NCBI RefSeq assembly: GCF_030272615.1
Contig: NC_081411.1
Span: 830,882,160 to 830,946,159, forward strand
Source: Cryptomeria japonica
Taxonomy: Eukaryota > Streptophyta > Pinopsida > Cupressales > Cupressaceae
Direction of reading: 5' to 3'
Length of the DNA stretch: 64,000 nucleotides
The position numbers were made by a program, and so were the translations under genes. The notes beneath the pieces were generated by a model that was not told the DNA's origin, searched no databases, and saw nothing but the letters and a program-made list of their open reading frames with translations. This document shows positions 22,375 through 34,369 of this stretch, in pieces (the stretch's first letter is position 1; every line of letters begins with the position of its first letter).

Positions 22375-23884
22375 TGTTGGCATTTGGCATTATAACAGAC
22401 AAGGAGAGATTGTTGGCATTTCAATAAGGATATTGAGAAGGTTGTTGATGATTATGGATAAAACTGATTAAGGATGTTTACTGTCTTAATATTATTATTT
22501 TGTCATTGATGTCAAGAAATTGATTTTCTAATTTAGTATGATGTTGCCATATCTTGAGAAATATGATTTGATGAGTATAAAGATGTCGGTAAAAGACACG
22601 GAAAGAATATGATGGATAAGGGGAGAAATAGGTTATTCAATGGGCAACTATTACCGAGTTAGACAATGATGAGATCATGATGATTAGATTGTTTTTATAT
22701 CCTACATATGTTATTGATTGAAAGGTTAATACTATACTATGTTACCGAGCAAAGAACCTAGTCGGTAAACCCTAAGGTTATCACTATTGGTTAATGAAGG
22801 TAGAATGTCTACTGAGTGAAGTTTAGTATTTACCGAGTTGCAATCGAGTAATAACGTAATGCATTGAATGAATAAAAGCATAATTTAATGAAGGAAGCTG
22901 ATTAGTTGGCTATGACTAAATGATTGGTATGCCGTGAATGAAGTTTGTTAAAGAATCTATGGCAAAGGATAATCAGCAGGAAGATCTACAGCTCAGATTG
23001 AACCGCAATACCCTAGCACAAGTTTAAAGAAATATATGCAAGTTCCAAGGCGGGGTAAAACATTTTTAGATCTAAGGATACATTGAACCTGGTCAAAGTT
23101 TGAAGATCTGATGGCTATGATTGATCATGGGAAATGTGATTAAGGAGATTAAGCGGTTGGCGAATTGTTTATAAATAGGGAACTGTTGATAAACAATGGA
23201 TGCGAGAAAGCGTATGCACAAGGATGCTACATAGTGATTACCGAGCACAGAAGCTTGAAGATCTGTTTTGAATAACAGAGTATAGAGACCAGCAGATGGA
23301 CAAGATTAGTTCTATGTCTATATTGTATTGAGCAAATAAGAATCTGCTTTAGTATTTTAGATGTGAAGTTGCAAATAGATTTTTATTACTGTTATTTTGT
23401 GAAGTGACAGAAAATCTCTTAACCGAGTGGACTTAACAGTCTTATTTGTAAAACCCTCTAGCAAGGTGACATTCTGATTGAGTGTTTGAAATCCTTTAAC
23501 AAGGTCACTTCTAACAAGGTGAAGATCCTAACAGATCTAAGGGAAATCCCTTAACCGGGTCACATCTAGCAATGTGTTTGTAATCTTTAACAGGATTTGC
23601 TTTTAACCGAGCATACTCTAGAAGAGTATATTTCTTAGTGGGTCTGAAATCCCATAGTGGTTTTTCCCTATTTGGGTTTCCACGTTAAATCTGGTGTTAT
23701 GAGTGTTATGATGTTTATATGCTTTTGAGTTTGCATGTTTAGCAGTTTTGGTTATATTACTGAAGTATATGTTACCGAGGTTGAATCTGATGTTTTTATG
23801 GAAGATTAAGTTTGTATGATTCACTCCCCCCTCTCATCTTATTAGCTTGGCATCTGTACTTATCTTTAAGTATCAGATCTATCA
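22375..23884 (+). mobile_element. Element D: nearly solo LTR inserted in the A LTR
   Basis: 1510 bp flanked by a perfect 5-bp duplication ACTTC (22370-22374 and 23885-23889). The body 22411-23884 is one LTR (TGTTGGCATTTC...CTATCA) with the shared hairpin at 23656-23684, a CTAACAAGGT-type unit series (about 23415-23620) and a C-rich box near 23825-23838. In front lie 36 bases: TGTTGGCATTT, the first bases of a 5' LTR, joined to a short interior end with a purine tract AAGGAGAGA (22401-22409). It therefore seems to be a full element that lost almost all of its 5' LTR and interior. Confidence 0.85.
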
Positions 23885-23975
23885 ACTTCACCCATACCGG
23901 TCACCACTACTTACATAATGGTGACCTTGCCAAACCAGTTGACATCAATGACAACCTAATGCCAATAATGCCAAA
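23885..23975 (-). repeat. Element A 5' LTR, distal end after D
   Basis: Matches about 324-411 of the left LTR. It starts with ACTTC, the duplicate of 22370-22374, and ends at the degenerate terminus CCAAA where the left copy has CCAACA. Confidence 0.85.
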
Positions 23976-26900
23976 AAAACCTATATGCATAATAATTGCT
24001 ATTGGTAACAGACAAGTTAACTCAACAATGGCTACAAGTAGTGTAGTGTTATGACTGTGTTGTAGCTTTAACTCACAATCTAGACTACTAACATCATTAA
24101 CAAATTATATGAATCAATTGAAGAAGAATGATTATAACAACTAATTTATGAAATTAATGAATATTCTAACTAATGCTAAATAAATTAAATTGACTATAAG
24201 AGGATTACACTACCTCAAGTGGCCCTTTATTGAGGGAATGCAACCTATGATAAAAATGTAATCTTAACTCAACATGTCATTAATCATTAACTTTATTCAT
24301 ATTCAAAAGTATATAATAGATAGTAGTAACTTATCTAATTAATCAAATGTGTAGGTAGAATCTAGTTTGTATCATTTATGTAGAAGATATCCCAAACTAT
24401 GGCAAAATTGGACTTAATACATAGTTTGAGAAAGTGGGCTAAGTACATCTTAGAAATTGCTATGAACACTTGTCAATTCTACCTAACATTGAGGATGAAT
24501 TTTTCTATTATGAAATTGAAAATGGCAACTACCTTATCTTGAGTCTCAATACTATTTGGACTCTTATTCAAATGGTAAACATAAAGATAGGAACATATAA
24601 GAATCGATGTGTATGACTTAATGAAGGAAAAATTTATTATCTTTCAAACTCCTCCACATCCTTCACACATTTATTCTTCAAAGAAAAGGTCAACAGATTT
24701 TTATAATAGTTGTGTTTTGGTGGGCATCTTCTAACTTCTTCCACATCTATTACAAGGGCATGTTTTGCTTGGTTGCAAGCCTAGCCATTAATCCTTAAGC
24801 TACATGTTAGTATCTTAGAACAAGCATCTATTCACATCAACACCAATTACAATATTATGACATTATATCAACGATAAAAATCCACATAATATATTCATTA
24901 ATCACATGCCATATATCATTTGTTAAGTTAAAACATGGTTTAGGATGTAGTCTTAAAACATATAAAATTCTTGTGAAAGCAAGAATAAAATAGATAAAAT
25001 AGTTCCAATTGCAAAACCCATCAAAGGGAATTGCAAGAAAAGACATATGGCCTTCTAAAGACTCAGTATGCCCTTTTAAATTGGCTCCATCCTTCAAATA
25101 GTCACATATGCATCCCTACATTTGACATGCAATAATATTTCATGTAGTGGAATCCCCCTTCACTACTATGTCAAACTTGTGCTAAATCTATAAGTGGAAG
25201 TAAAAGGATTTGGTTTGTGTTCTTTTGCATTTATGAATACCTCTTTCCAATGTTCTCCTAAAAACTAGCATGATATCCTCCACATATCACCACTAGTGGA
25301 ATTTACAATGATCAAACCTCCATGTATGGTCATTTCCATGACCTCAATTAACCTCAAATCAAATGTGTGCCAACATAGATTGTGGTGGCATGTGCTCACA
25401 TATATACCTATGCAAATAATGATAGTGTGTGATCATCACAACTAGTGCATGTACCAGTGTCAACTTTGAAGTATTAGCCTTTGTTTCAATCACAAAATAT
25501 TCTATTCTTGTAGCCCTTGTAAGTACTTCAATGCCTTCCTCTCATTTTAAAATTACCATGACCCTTCACACTGGTGATAAGGCTTCAATGAACTTGGTCA
25601 ATATCTTTGCTCCTCCAACAACTAGCAAGTCAATATGCACATTTTTTTGTTGTTGTTGTTGCATAATTACATTATATTTGATCACCTTAACTATTGAAGT
25701 TGCCCATTAAAAATTCAGTTTTTTTTTCTAAATCATCAAGTACTTGTAAAAGGGGGTAGTTTTTCTTTTGGTAATAATTTTCACGCATGGAGGTGAAACT
25801 GAAATTTTCATAGTTTTTGCAAAGCTCTTTTTATATCAATTCCAACAAGTAGTTGGATGGATAGGTTTGATCTCACCTTAGGCAATTTTATTTATTTATT
25901 GTGCAAATGTATTAAAATAGGTCATTTTATAGAAATTTGTTGGATGGATCGGTAGCTTGAAATTCAACACTCTTTTTTTGCAAAAATATTGTTATTGACA
26001 TTCCTAGACCTATTTGCATTGTAAAAATCACCATGTTATAAAGTCTCAAAAATTAGGGGTTCACCTAATATTGAATCAAGGGGTTGTCTTGAGTTGTGCC
26101 TCTAAATAGTTCTATGAGTCTTGTCATGAACAGTTCCACATTTCCCTTACTGGTATTCTATTTGAAAAGTTTTCACGAGTCACTCCTTCTATAACTTCCA
26201 TGAAGTCATGTCTTTGAGCACTTCTAGACCTTCTTGATGACTACATCATATTGATATGAGCAATGTAGTCCTTTGACATGCATTTCTATCTCATCACTTG
26301 TCGCTACATATGAATCCAAAAATACTTGACAGAAAGCATAGATGATTTATTACAACAAGGTATTCATACATGTTTTCTAGTATTGAGATTTTGAAGATAT
26401 CATTGAGGGAATAAATCTTATTTTCATAGTTCTTCCATTGAGATTAGAGATGCTTCAGAGAGAGCATCTGAAGATTTGGTAAGACACCACTTCTTTGGCT
26501 CCTATTGTACATCACCTGTTGCATTAGAATTCCAAGACACTTCGCAAAGAGCATATAGAGATTTTTTCTAGTAGAACAACACATGGAGTGTTTAAGCCTC
26601 ATATTATGTGCGCTATGTAGTCTCTCATTTCTCTCTCAAGTAAAGAATATTCATGGTATATTGTGAATAAAAGATTCATTGGGAGGTCATCAAGAGTCCT
26701 TCCTTCTATGACCTATCTTCTTCACTTCTATATTTCATTATTTTTGTATCATTTCTCTTTTGAAGATGAGTTTTGTTCTTATTGGGTTTTCTCTTTTGCT
26801 CCACTTTATGAAAAATTTGTATATGGGTGTATATGGTGAAAAATGATGATGAAAACCTATTGTAAAACCATAAAGATTCAACCATAATGAAAACCCTAGT

Positions 26901-27002
26901 TCTACAACCAAACATTCACCATACACCATTCAAGATACCTAACATCATGCAAATTCACAAAATAAACAATATTACCATTCACATGTCAAGTAGGGTTTTA
27001 AT
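23976..27002. other. AT-rich DNA without recognised gene
   Basis: No reading frame longer than about 95 codons and no domain motif. Short CT-rich and AT-rich words only. It may be the untranslated interior of the decayed element whose LTR-like end follows at 27003-27624. Confidence 0.5.
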
Positions 27003-27624
27003 CTCCATTGTCTCCTATCTCCATTGATCTTGTTTTATATATTTGCTCTCAGATTTTATGTGTGCACAAGAGCTCAACAAAGAACATATTGTGGTTGATA
27101 GCTTGATCGCAAGAAGGCTTGATTGCATAAGGTGATTAGACACATTGATTAACTAGCTGTATTGATTAGGGTTTATAATGAAGGAGAGTATCCTCTTATA
27201 TAGACGACACTTTAGGAAATGGAGGGATAAGAGTAAAAGGTGAAGAGGATAAATGGCTGGCTAGGATTAAAGGGTAGGTAGAAGAAATAATAAAAATAGT
27301 AAGAGGGTAGGTAGAGGAAAATTAAAAGATAAATGACATGTGTCACTGAAGGAAAAAGCTAATGAATTAATTAAATAAATAAAGATTTATTTAATTAATA
27401 AAGGAAGTGGGATCAATTAAATAAATAGAATATTTATTTAATTTAGGAAAAACACAATTTAAATAAATAAATGTATTTATTTAAATTAGGAAAGGCTTAT
27501 AAAAGGGTTAATGAATTAATCAAATAAATAAGAATTTATTTAATTAATAGACGACTTAGGATAAAATAATTAAATAAATAAAATATTTATTTAATTAGAC
27601 AGGATAATTTTAGGTGTCTATAAT
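27003..27624 (-). repeat. Decayed LTR-like segment, minus orientation
   Basis: On the minus strand it starts near 27624 with AGACACCTAAAATT, passes five AT palindromes and reaches a TATATAAG box (27202-27195) followed by a leader-like stretch. The order of AT palindromes, unique DNA and TATA box resembles the LTR of element G, but the bases are not the same. It could be an LTR of another gypsy family. Boundaries are uncertain. Confidence 0.42.
27365..27599. repeat. Array of five AT-rich palindromes
   Basis: Five inverted repeats built from ATTAAATAAATA and its complement at about 27365-27399, 27415-27443, 27455-27486, 27511-27549 and 27567-27599, spaced about 40-55 bp apart. A similar series lies in the G LTRs (44500-44700 and 61776-61976). 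Confidence 0.75.
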
Positions 27625-27700
27625 GGGTACCTAATATGGCTAGTAGATAGGACCCATCACCATCATTTAGATTACTACCTAAGCTGTACTTAAGTGGGGG

Positions 27701-28093
27701 TGTTGGTATAAATTGTTACTTTAAAAAAATAATTAGCGTGTAGCATACCTAGAGAGAGTCCTATTCACATTGCTTAAGCCTCCACTTAGGAACTTTTAGA
27801 GTTTTTTCTCACCTCATATGATTGAGACACGTGCCATTACTTTGAGTGACACCTATTGTATACACACTTGCCACTTGCTCACACACTTGTCAAGTGATAT
27901 CACAAGTATTCCATATTTAGAGGGGTATTCAATCATCATCTTCTACCTTCTAACCTTATCAATCTTGCCTACATGAGTAAGGTCTATATGTATATTAATT
28001 ACATTCTCATTGTATATGGTAAATATTGTATTAATAATTTGGTTTCATTTGAAGAGGGTTGTTGTGTATTGTGATTTTAGCTAAATCTCAACA
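27701..28093 (+). repeat. Putative short LTR (393 bp)
   Basis: It starts TGTTGGTATAAATT directly after a purine run AAGTGGGGG and ends CTCAACA, giving TGTTG/CAACA terminal complementarity. The flanks ggggg and atcta do not form a target duplication. It is more likely the 3' LTR of an eroded element than a solo LTR. Confidence 0.42.
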
Positions 28094-28327
28094 ATCTATC
28101 ATCAACTTGAAAACATTCTATCTTGTTATCCATTAACCTTTGGGATAACCAAGAAACTATTATCAAAATACATCATAGACAAGAGAAACTACAATAGGGC
28201 AGAGAGAATCAACTCACCAACCATTAGCCTTTGGGCTTACCCATAACCTGTGCCACTCTTTCAAATGAATGCATCCATCAACAAAATTGTGACAAAATTT
28301 TCCCTGTTAGGCCATGGGGTTTGGGCT

Positions 28328-29114
28328 TGATGCAAACCTATCTATCAAGTGGAAGAATAAACACTAAAATCACTCAGTCAACTTCAACTTTTCTCCATTG
28401 TGTTTGTAGTTGTCTCAATATTTTATTCCATAGTTCACTGTATTTTTCTCTTCCCACCTTGCAGATTTGGATTTACACTAAGAATGAGTTCATCTACATC
28501 ATATCCAAAAATATTCTAATTTGCATTTTTCATCGCTAAGTTATCACTATCTAAAGTCCAAACATTTTCTTTATGAGAGCATTTTACTCCCACTATGACA
28601 TTCCACCTACAGACCTTTCTTGTTGCATGCAAATCTAAGAGGAACATCATTTTAAGCATTTGGGTCCTAAATGAACCCTTTCCCATGGTTCACAATACAT
28701 TATCATCTTTCACATTGTATCATCCTATATTTTGAGGCAAATCGACACATTTCATCATTTTTTGGGTTTTGAGACCTTTAGGGCCAACATAGATCTTGCT
28801 AGAGTTGGAGTAACATATATAAGATCATTTTATAATCATTAAAAGTTAGGTAATTTATCAATTTTAGAACTCTATAATTAATCCACAAATCTGTATGATT
28901 GTGATCTGACTGATGCACCCAATGTATAGCTTGTAATGCCTTGTAAAAGGCTTTTGAGCCCATTATTATTTTGCATATGAGGGAATATAATGTAATTAAT
29001 GTTATTGATGGTGAATATAACAATTTTCTTGTTGCTAATCATTTTCTTGTGTTATTTTTCCTATGCTGCACAATTGGATAGTCTTATCCAGACCCTTCGA
29101 GTGTGACTACATCA
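28328..29114 (+). repeat. Element E 5' LTR
   Basis: 787 bp, matching 34370-35156 throughout, for example a shared block GCATGCAAATCTAAGAGG. It ends CTACATCA two bases before the PBS. Confidence 0.85.
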
Positions 29115-29116
29115 AG

Positions 29117-29128
29117 TGGTATCAAAGA
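29117..29128 (+). promoter_or_regulatory. Element E primer-binding site
   Basis: TGGTATCAAAGA, a mutated initiator-tRNA-Met PBS, two bases after the LTR. Confidence 0.75.
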
Positions 29129-29297
29129 AAGTTTTAAGTCCTTGTGGAGAAAAGGAATTCCTTGAGGTGAATAGGTTATGTAATTGAGTTACTTTGCAAG
29201 TGTTGTCAATCTATCACCAACTATGAGGTAATTGAAACCTTGTATCCAGATCATCAAATTAAGGCAGTTACACTAGAGCCAAGGAAGAGATGCAACC

Positions 29298-30420
29298 ATG
29301 AAGAATAATTGTTATGGGGAATGACATTGATAGAATGGATGCAATGATGGAGATGATAAGATAAATGAGAGTCTAATTGGATGTTGTAGACGTAGATGTA
29401 AGGAGAGGTTTAAACACTAGACTAGAGGGAAAAAGTGATGATGAGTTAGACCAAAACCTTGTTGAAGACAATTCTATAGAAGAGGGAGAAGAATCAGATC
29501 AGGTGAAGATGATGAAAGTTATTTTAAAGATTAAAGAAAGAGACCCAGAATTGAAATTCAAAATTTTGCAGGAAACTTAAAACCTAAGGAATTGATTGAT
29601 TAAATAAGTGATATGGAGGAATAATTTGAATATGAAGAAATTGAAGATCTGAAAAGAGTGAGATTTGCAAAAACTAAGTTGAAAGGTCATGTTTCTTTAT
29701 GGTGGAAAAACTCTAGTTGGATAGGAATAGGAGAGGAAATGATAAAATTACAAAATGGGATAAGATGGTGACAAAATTGAAGAATCAATTCATACCCATT
29801 GATTATGAACTTGAATTGTTGAAGAGACTACAAAACCTTAGGCAAAAGGAGAAATATGTGAAGGAGTACACTAAGGAATTCTACAAAGTGATCATTAGGG
29901 CTGGACATACTGAAGGAAGTAAAGAAAAGATCAAGCACGATAAATTAATGGAGTGAGAACAAACATTCAAGAAGAATTGATTCTGGTGAAGATAACAACG
30001 GTTGAGGAAGCCTACCAATTTGCATTCAAGGTAGAAGAGTAATTGAAAAACAAGTTTCAGCAGAGATATAAGACTAAGATTTCAAAGAGGAAAAATACAA
30101 CCTAAAGAAGGAAGATCTTATTATAAACAAAACAAAGAAGATAAGCCCTATCACAGTGAACGAAAATATGACTACAAAAGGAGAAAAGACAAGAATTCCT
30201 ATTACAATTAAAAAGGAGGTAATAATTCCTTCTATAATGATGGATACCAAAGAGATGGAAGTAGATTTGAGGAAATACCATTCATAGGAACTTGTTACAA
30301 GTGTGGAGGTGAAGGTCACCGTGTATTTGAGTGTCATCAAGGGAGTAATGGTAGGAGAAATGAGAACAATGCAAGAGCAACATATGTGGAACAAGAACCC
30401 GTTGAATCACCTATTTAGTT
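29298..30420 (+). pseudogene. Element E gag remnant with CCHC knuckle
   Basis: Pieces at 29377-29580 and 29717-29956 are readable. The second matches the retrotransposon gag core (WDKMVTKLKNQFIP, LQNLRQKEKYVKEYTKEF). A knuckle CYKCGGEGHRVFEC is encoded at 30293-30334. Stops lie between the parts. Gag would form the particle and bind the RNA. Confidence 0.8.
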
Positions 30421-30450
30421 GGAAACCTGGAGAAGGGTGATTCACTAGTA

Positions 30451-30882
30451 ATGAGGAGAGCTTTATTGCAAGAAGAAATAACTGAGGAGCCACCGCAAAG
30501 GAAGAGTTTGTTCAAAACAAGATGCAAGTCCAAAGGTAAATGTTGCAAAGTAATTGTTGATAGTGGTAGCACAACCAATTTAGTTTCAAAGGAGATGATG
30601 AAAAAGTTGAATCTGAAGATATTGAAACATCTAAGACCCTACAAGATAGCATGGGTTCAAGATGAGCACAAAGTACTAGTAACTAAACAATGTTGGGTGA
30701 AATTTTATATAGGATCTTATTATGATGAAGTATTGTGTGATATTATACTGATGGATGTATGTCATATATTGTTGGGAAGATCATGGCAATATGATAGGAA
30801 GGCAATTCATGATGGAAGAAGGAATCCCTATACTATGACATCAAATGGAAAGAGACATATATTGATACCTTTGGAGGAATAA
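30451..30882 (+). pseudogene. Element E protease remnant
   Basis: A 143-codon frame with the gypsy aspartic-protease motifs VIVDSGSTTN (catalytic Asp-Ser-Gly intact) and ILLGRSWQ near the end. This is the best-kept piece of E. It is bounded by stops on both sides. Confidence 0.82.
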
Positions 30883-31080
30883 GAGGAGAAAAGCGAAGTG
30901 TGTGGTAAGACCAGAATCTATTTGGTAGATGACTAAAAGTTTTTGGCAGGTTTGAGATATTAAAACATGTGTTTTGCATTGATTTTGAAGAAGTATGATA
31001 ACCCAAAAGCAGAGAATCCCACTACAAAGAAGTAACAACCATCGTAGTCAGAGATAGAAAAGTTCTTGACAAAGTACGAA

Positions 31081-31850
31081 TATATGATATTAGAGAACAT
31101 GCCAAATGGACTACCACCAATTCAGAGTATTAGTCATCATAGGGATCTCATACCAAGAGCTAGTTTTCCAAACAAAGTGGCACATAGAATGATACTAGAA
31201 AAAAACATAGATTTGAATAGACACTTGTAGGAGAGTTACTGAAGAAAGGATTCATCTGAGAAAGCTTAAGCCCATGTGTGGTACCTATTGTACTTGCACC
31301 AAAGAAAGATGGAGAGTGGAGGATATGTACTGACTCAAGAGCAATCAATAAGATTTCCCATTGCTAAGCATGGATGACATTATGGATTGTTTATGTGGAT
31401 CAAATTATTTCATAAAGATTGACCTAAAGAGTGGATACTATCAGATTAGAATTACAGATAAAGATGAATGGAAGACTACATTTAAGGCAAACGGGGGATT
31501 GTATGAATGGTTAGTGATGCCTTTTGGATTGATTGATGAGCCAAGCACTTTCATGAGGTTGATGAATGAGGTATTGAATAAATTCTTGGGTAAGTTTGTT
31601 ATTGTTTACTTGGATGATACTTTAATTTTTAGTAAGACTAGAGAAGAATATTTGTGGCATATTCAATAAGTATTTTAGAGGTTAAGGGAAGATAAGTGTT
31701 GATCAACATCAAGAAGTGTAGTTTCATGAAGGCAAAATTGGTATATTTGGGATTTGTCATTTTTTCAAAAGGATTAAATATGGATCTGAGAAGTTTAGAG
31801 AAATTGTTGAATGGCCTATAGTAGTAAATTTTGAGGAGGTAAGATCTTTT
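31081..31850 (+). pseudogene. Element E reverse transcriptase remnant
   Basis: The central frame 31361-31669 shows [40 protein letters not shown] and the catalytic IVYLDD. Upstream fragments ([23 protein letters not shown]-like) and downstream ones (the KCSFMKA block) are in other frames. Confidence 0.85.
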
Positions 31851-32460
31851 CATGGCCGATTGGCTAATTTCTATAGGAAGTTCAAAAAATGCAGTAGTAT
31901 TTGTACACCAATGACCAAGACAATGAGAGGAGATAGGAAAGCCTTCAAGTGGACATCTAGAGCACAAAGGAGCTTTGAATTGTTGAAAGAAAAGGTGATA
32001 AAAAAACCAATGTTCATATCACCTGATTTTGATAAAGCATATGAAGTTGATTGTGACACTAGTTGAAATGCAATAAGAGTAGTGTTGAATCAAGAAGGGA
32101 GACCAGAAGCATATTTCACTGAGAAGTTGAATGTTGTCACAAAGAGATGTTCAATCTATGATCAATAATTATATGTCATAATTCAAGCCTTGAAGAATTG
32201 GAGACATTACTGATCATCAAGATTTACCGTATTTAAATAGTTAGAACAAGTTGAATCAGAGACTTATGAGATGGGTTGAATTCTCACAAAGTTGCACATT
32301 TGTGTTGAAGCATAGGAGTGGTAAGTCAAATAAATTTGTAGATGCATTGAGTTGGAGGAGGAATTTGGTGACAAAAATGAGAGTGGAAGTATTGGGATTT
32401 AAGGAACTTAAGCTCTTGTATGTGGATGAACTTGATTTTGTAGAAGCATGGAAAGCATGA
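31851..32460 (+). pseudogene. Element E RNase H remnant
   Basis: Frames 31860-32066 and 32251-32460 show the connection and RNase H motifs NFYRKFKK, KAFKWTSRAQRSFELLKEKV, SPDFDKAYEVDCDTS and the end block LKHRSGKSNKFVDALSW. Stops separate them. Confidence 0.78.
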
Positions 32461-32472
32461 AAGGAACCAGTA

Positions 32473-33830
32473 GTGACAAATAGAATCCAATGGCTGGATT
32501 ACTTCATTCAGGAGGACATGCTCAAAGAAAATCAATTATGTATTCCTAGGAGTTCAACAAGACAAAATTTGATCAAAGAAAAGCATAGTGGAGGATTAAC
32601 AAGACATATTGGTGTTGAAAAGATGGTTGCTTTGGTGAGTGACCATTACTTTTGGCTACAGATGTGTAAGGATATCAAGAAGTATGTTCAGAGTTGTAGA
32701 CATTGTCAAGTTAGAAAGGGAAACAGTTAGAATATTGGATTATACAAACCTTTGATAGTACTAGATAGACCTTGGGAAGATATCAACATGGATTTAATAT
32801 TGGGGTTGCCAAGGACACAAAGAGGACATGATTCAATATTGGTAGTAATGGACAAATTTTCTAAAATGGCACATTTCATTCCTTGAAAGAAGAATAATGA
32901 TGCAGTGCATTTTGCAAACCTATTTTTCAAGGAGGTTGGTAAATTGCATGGTGTTGGTGTAATTAAGATATTTTACCTTGGTTATTTCTCACCTAGGTCC
33001 TAATTACACTTTACTTAAGCTTACTTAAGGAATTACATAGGAGTAGTTGGAGCATTTCCACTTTAGACAAACTTACCATATTATCATTTCCAATTTATGT
33101 GAAGTCTCCACTTTTAGCGCCTTTATCACATTATCATATCCACCTTTCGTGGTTGCACTTTTATACCTTTGGTGGGTGATCCACCTTTAGTGTTTTTACC
33201 ACACTATCATTTTTCCACTTTAGGTGGGATGATAGTTTTTCACTTTTTGTCTCATGTCATAAGATTATGATGCTTGTCATAATCTTATGTACTCCTATGT
33301 TCTCACCTTAGCTATATAACCAAGGGGTCTCCTATGTAATAATAATCTAGTTGATCATTTGTATTGCATCATTGATAGGAATACAACTTATTCTTGTCAT
33401 ATTCTCTCTTGTTGTTATGTTTTCCATTAGGCCTCTAGATCTTGGGTGGATACCCTCATAGCCAATTCTTACACATGGATTACCAAAGAGCATAATATCA
33501 GACCAGGATATAAAGTTCATTGAATATTTTTAAAGAACCTTGTGGAAGAAGATAAAGATAAACTTTAAGTTTAGTTCAACATACCATCCATAGACTCATG
33601 GACAAACATAAGTAGTAAACAAAAGTTTTGGTAACTTGTTAAGGTATTTATTAGGAGATAAGGCAAGAAATTGGGATATAGTTCTATCGCAAGTAGAGTT
33701 TGCATATAATAATTTAGTTACCGAAGTATAGGGAAGACACCATTTGAGATTGTGATCGAAATACACCATAGAGGAGTTGCGAAGCTCAAAGATATCAGTA
33801 TGGAGAATAAGAGGAGTGTAGAAGAAAAAT
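32473..33830 (+). pseudogene. Element E integrase remnant, split by F
   Basis: The zinc-binding H2C2 part (GGLTRHIGVEKM, YFWLQMCKDI, CRHCQVRKG) is at about 32580-32720. The start of the core ([29 protein letters not shown]) is at about 32770-32885. F interrupts at 32952. The core resumes at 33474 with fragments of the GQTEVVN region and of LRYLLGD. Multiple stops. Confidence 0.82.
32952..33473 (+). mobile_element. Element F: solo LTR (522 bp)
   Basis: It starts TGTTGGTGTAATT and ends TTCTTACA, flanked by a perfect CATGG duplication (32947-32951 and 33474-33478) inside the integrase of E. A CTATATAACC box lies near 33310. It has no interior, so it is a solo LTR left by LTR-LTR recombination. 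Three loose copies of TTACCACATTATCATTTCCAC-like DNA occur inside it. Orientation is inferred from the TATA-like box. Confidence 0.88.
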
Positions 33831-33886
33831 AATTTGTAGGATGCATGGAGACAATACATAAACAGATCCAAAAACATTAAGAGGAT

Positions 33887-34330
33887 ATGGACAATAACTA
33901 TAAGGAGCATGCATATGAGAAGACGAGACATAAGGAGTTTGTTGTTGGATATGAAGTCATGATATATCTTAGAAAGAAAAGATTTCCGATAGGAACAAAT
34001 CATAAGTTGAAGATGAGGAAGTATGGACCATGTAAGATCCTTAAGAAGATTGGTTCAAGAAATGCTTATGAAGTAGAGTTACCGGAAGCAATTGGCATAT
34101 CACCTATTTTCAATGTTGTGGACATCTATTATATCAGTGAAGTTTTTTTGGAAGATCAGTTACCACAACAACTAAAACAAATTGAGTAGACCTTGGATAC
34201 TAAAGTCAAAATAAACACTAGGAACAAATAATATCAAGAGTATTTCATGAAGTGGAAAGGAAGATACTTCAAAAATTCAACATGAATTTCATAGGCTAAG
34301 GTAGATCGATTGGTTTTTATCTAGCCCCAA
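33887..34330 (+). pseudogene. Element E integrase tail and chromodomain-like remnant
   Basis: Frame 33887-34189 is the gypsy integrase C-terminal tail ([32 protein letters not shown]). After the stop, about 34193-34300 reads YQEYFMKWKG and IS-AKVDR pieces, a chromodomain-like pattern that assigns E to the chromoviruses. In such elements this domain steers integration to particular chromatin. Confidence 0.72.
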
Positions 34331-34369
34331 CAAAGTGAGGGACTCAATTTATTTATAACCCTGAGTGTT

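Larger units (their letters stand above)
1..23975 (-). mobile_element. Element A: Ty1/copia LTR retrotransposon, minus strand, host of B, C and D
   Basis: Outermost element of the nest. On the minus strand the order is 5' LTR (right, 20788-23975), PBS, gag, zinc knuckles, protease, integrase, [insertion of B], RT, RNase H, polypurine tracts, 3' LTR (left, from 411 past the window edge). PR-INT-RT-RNH is the copia gene order. Positions 1 to about 326 match 22051-22374 and 328-411 match 23890-23975, which shows the two LTRs. Coding parts carry several stops and frameshifts, so the copy is dead. The outer target duplication cannot be tested because the left LTR is cut. Confidence 0.9.
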
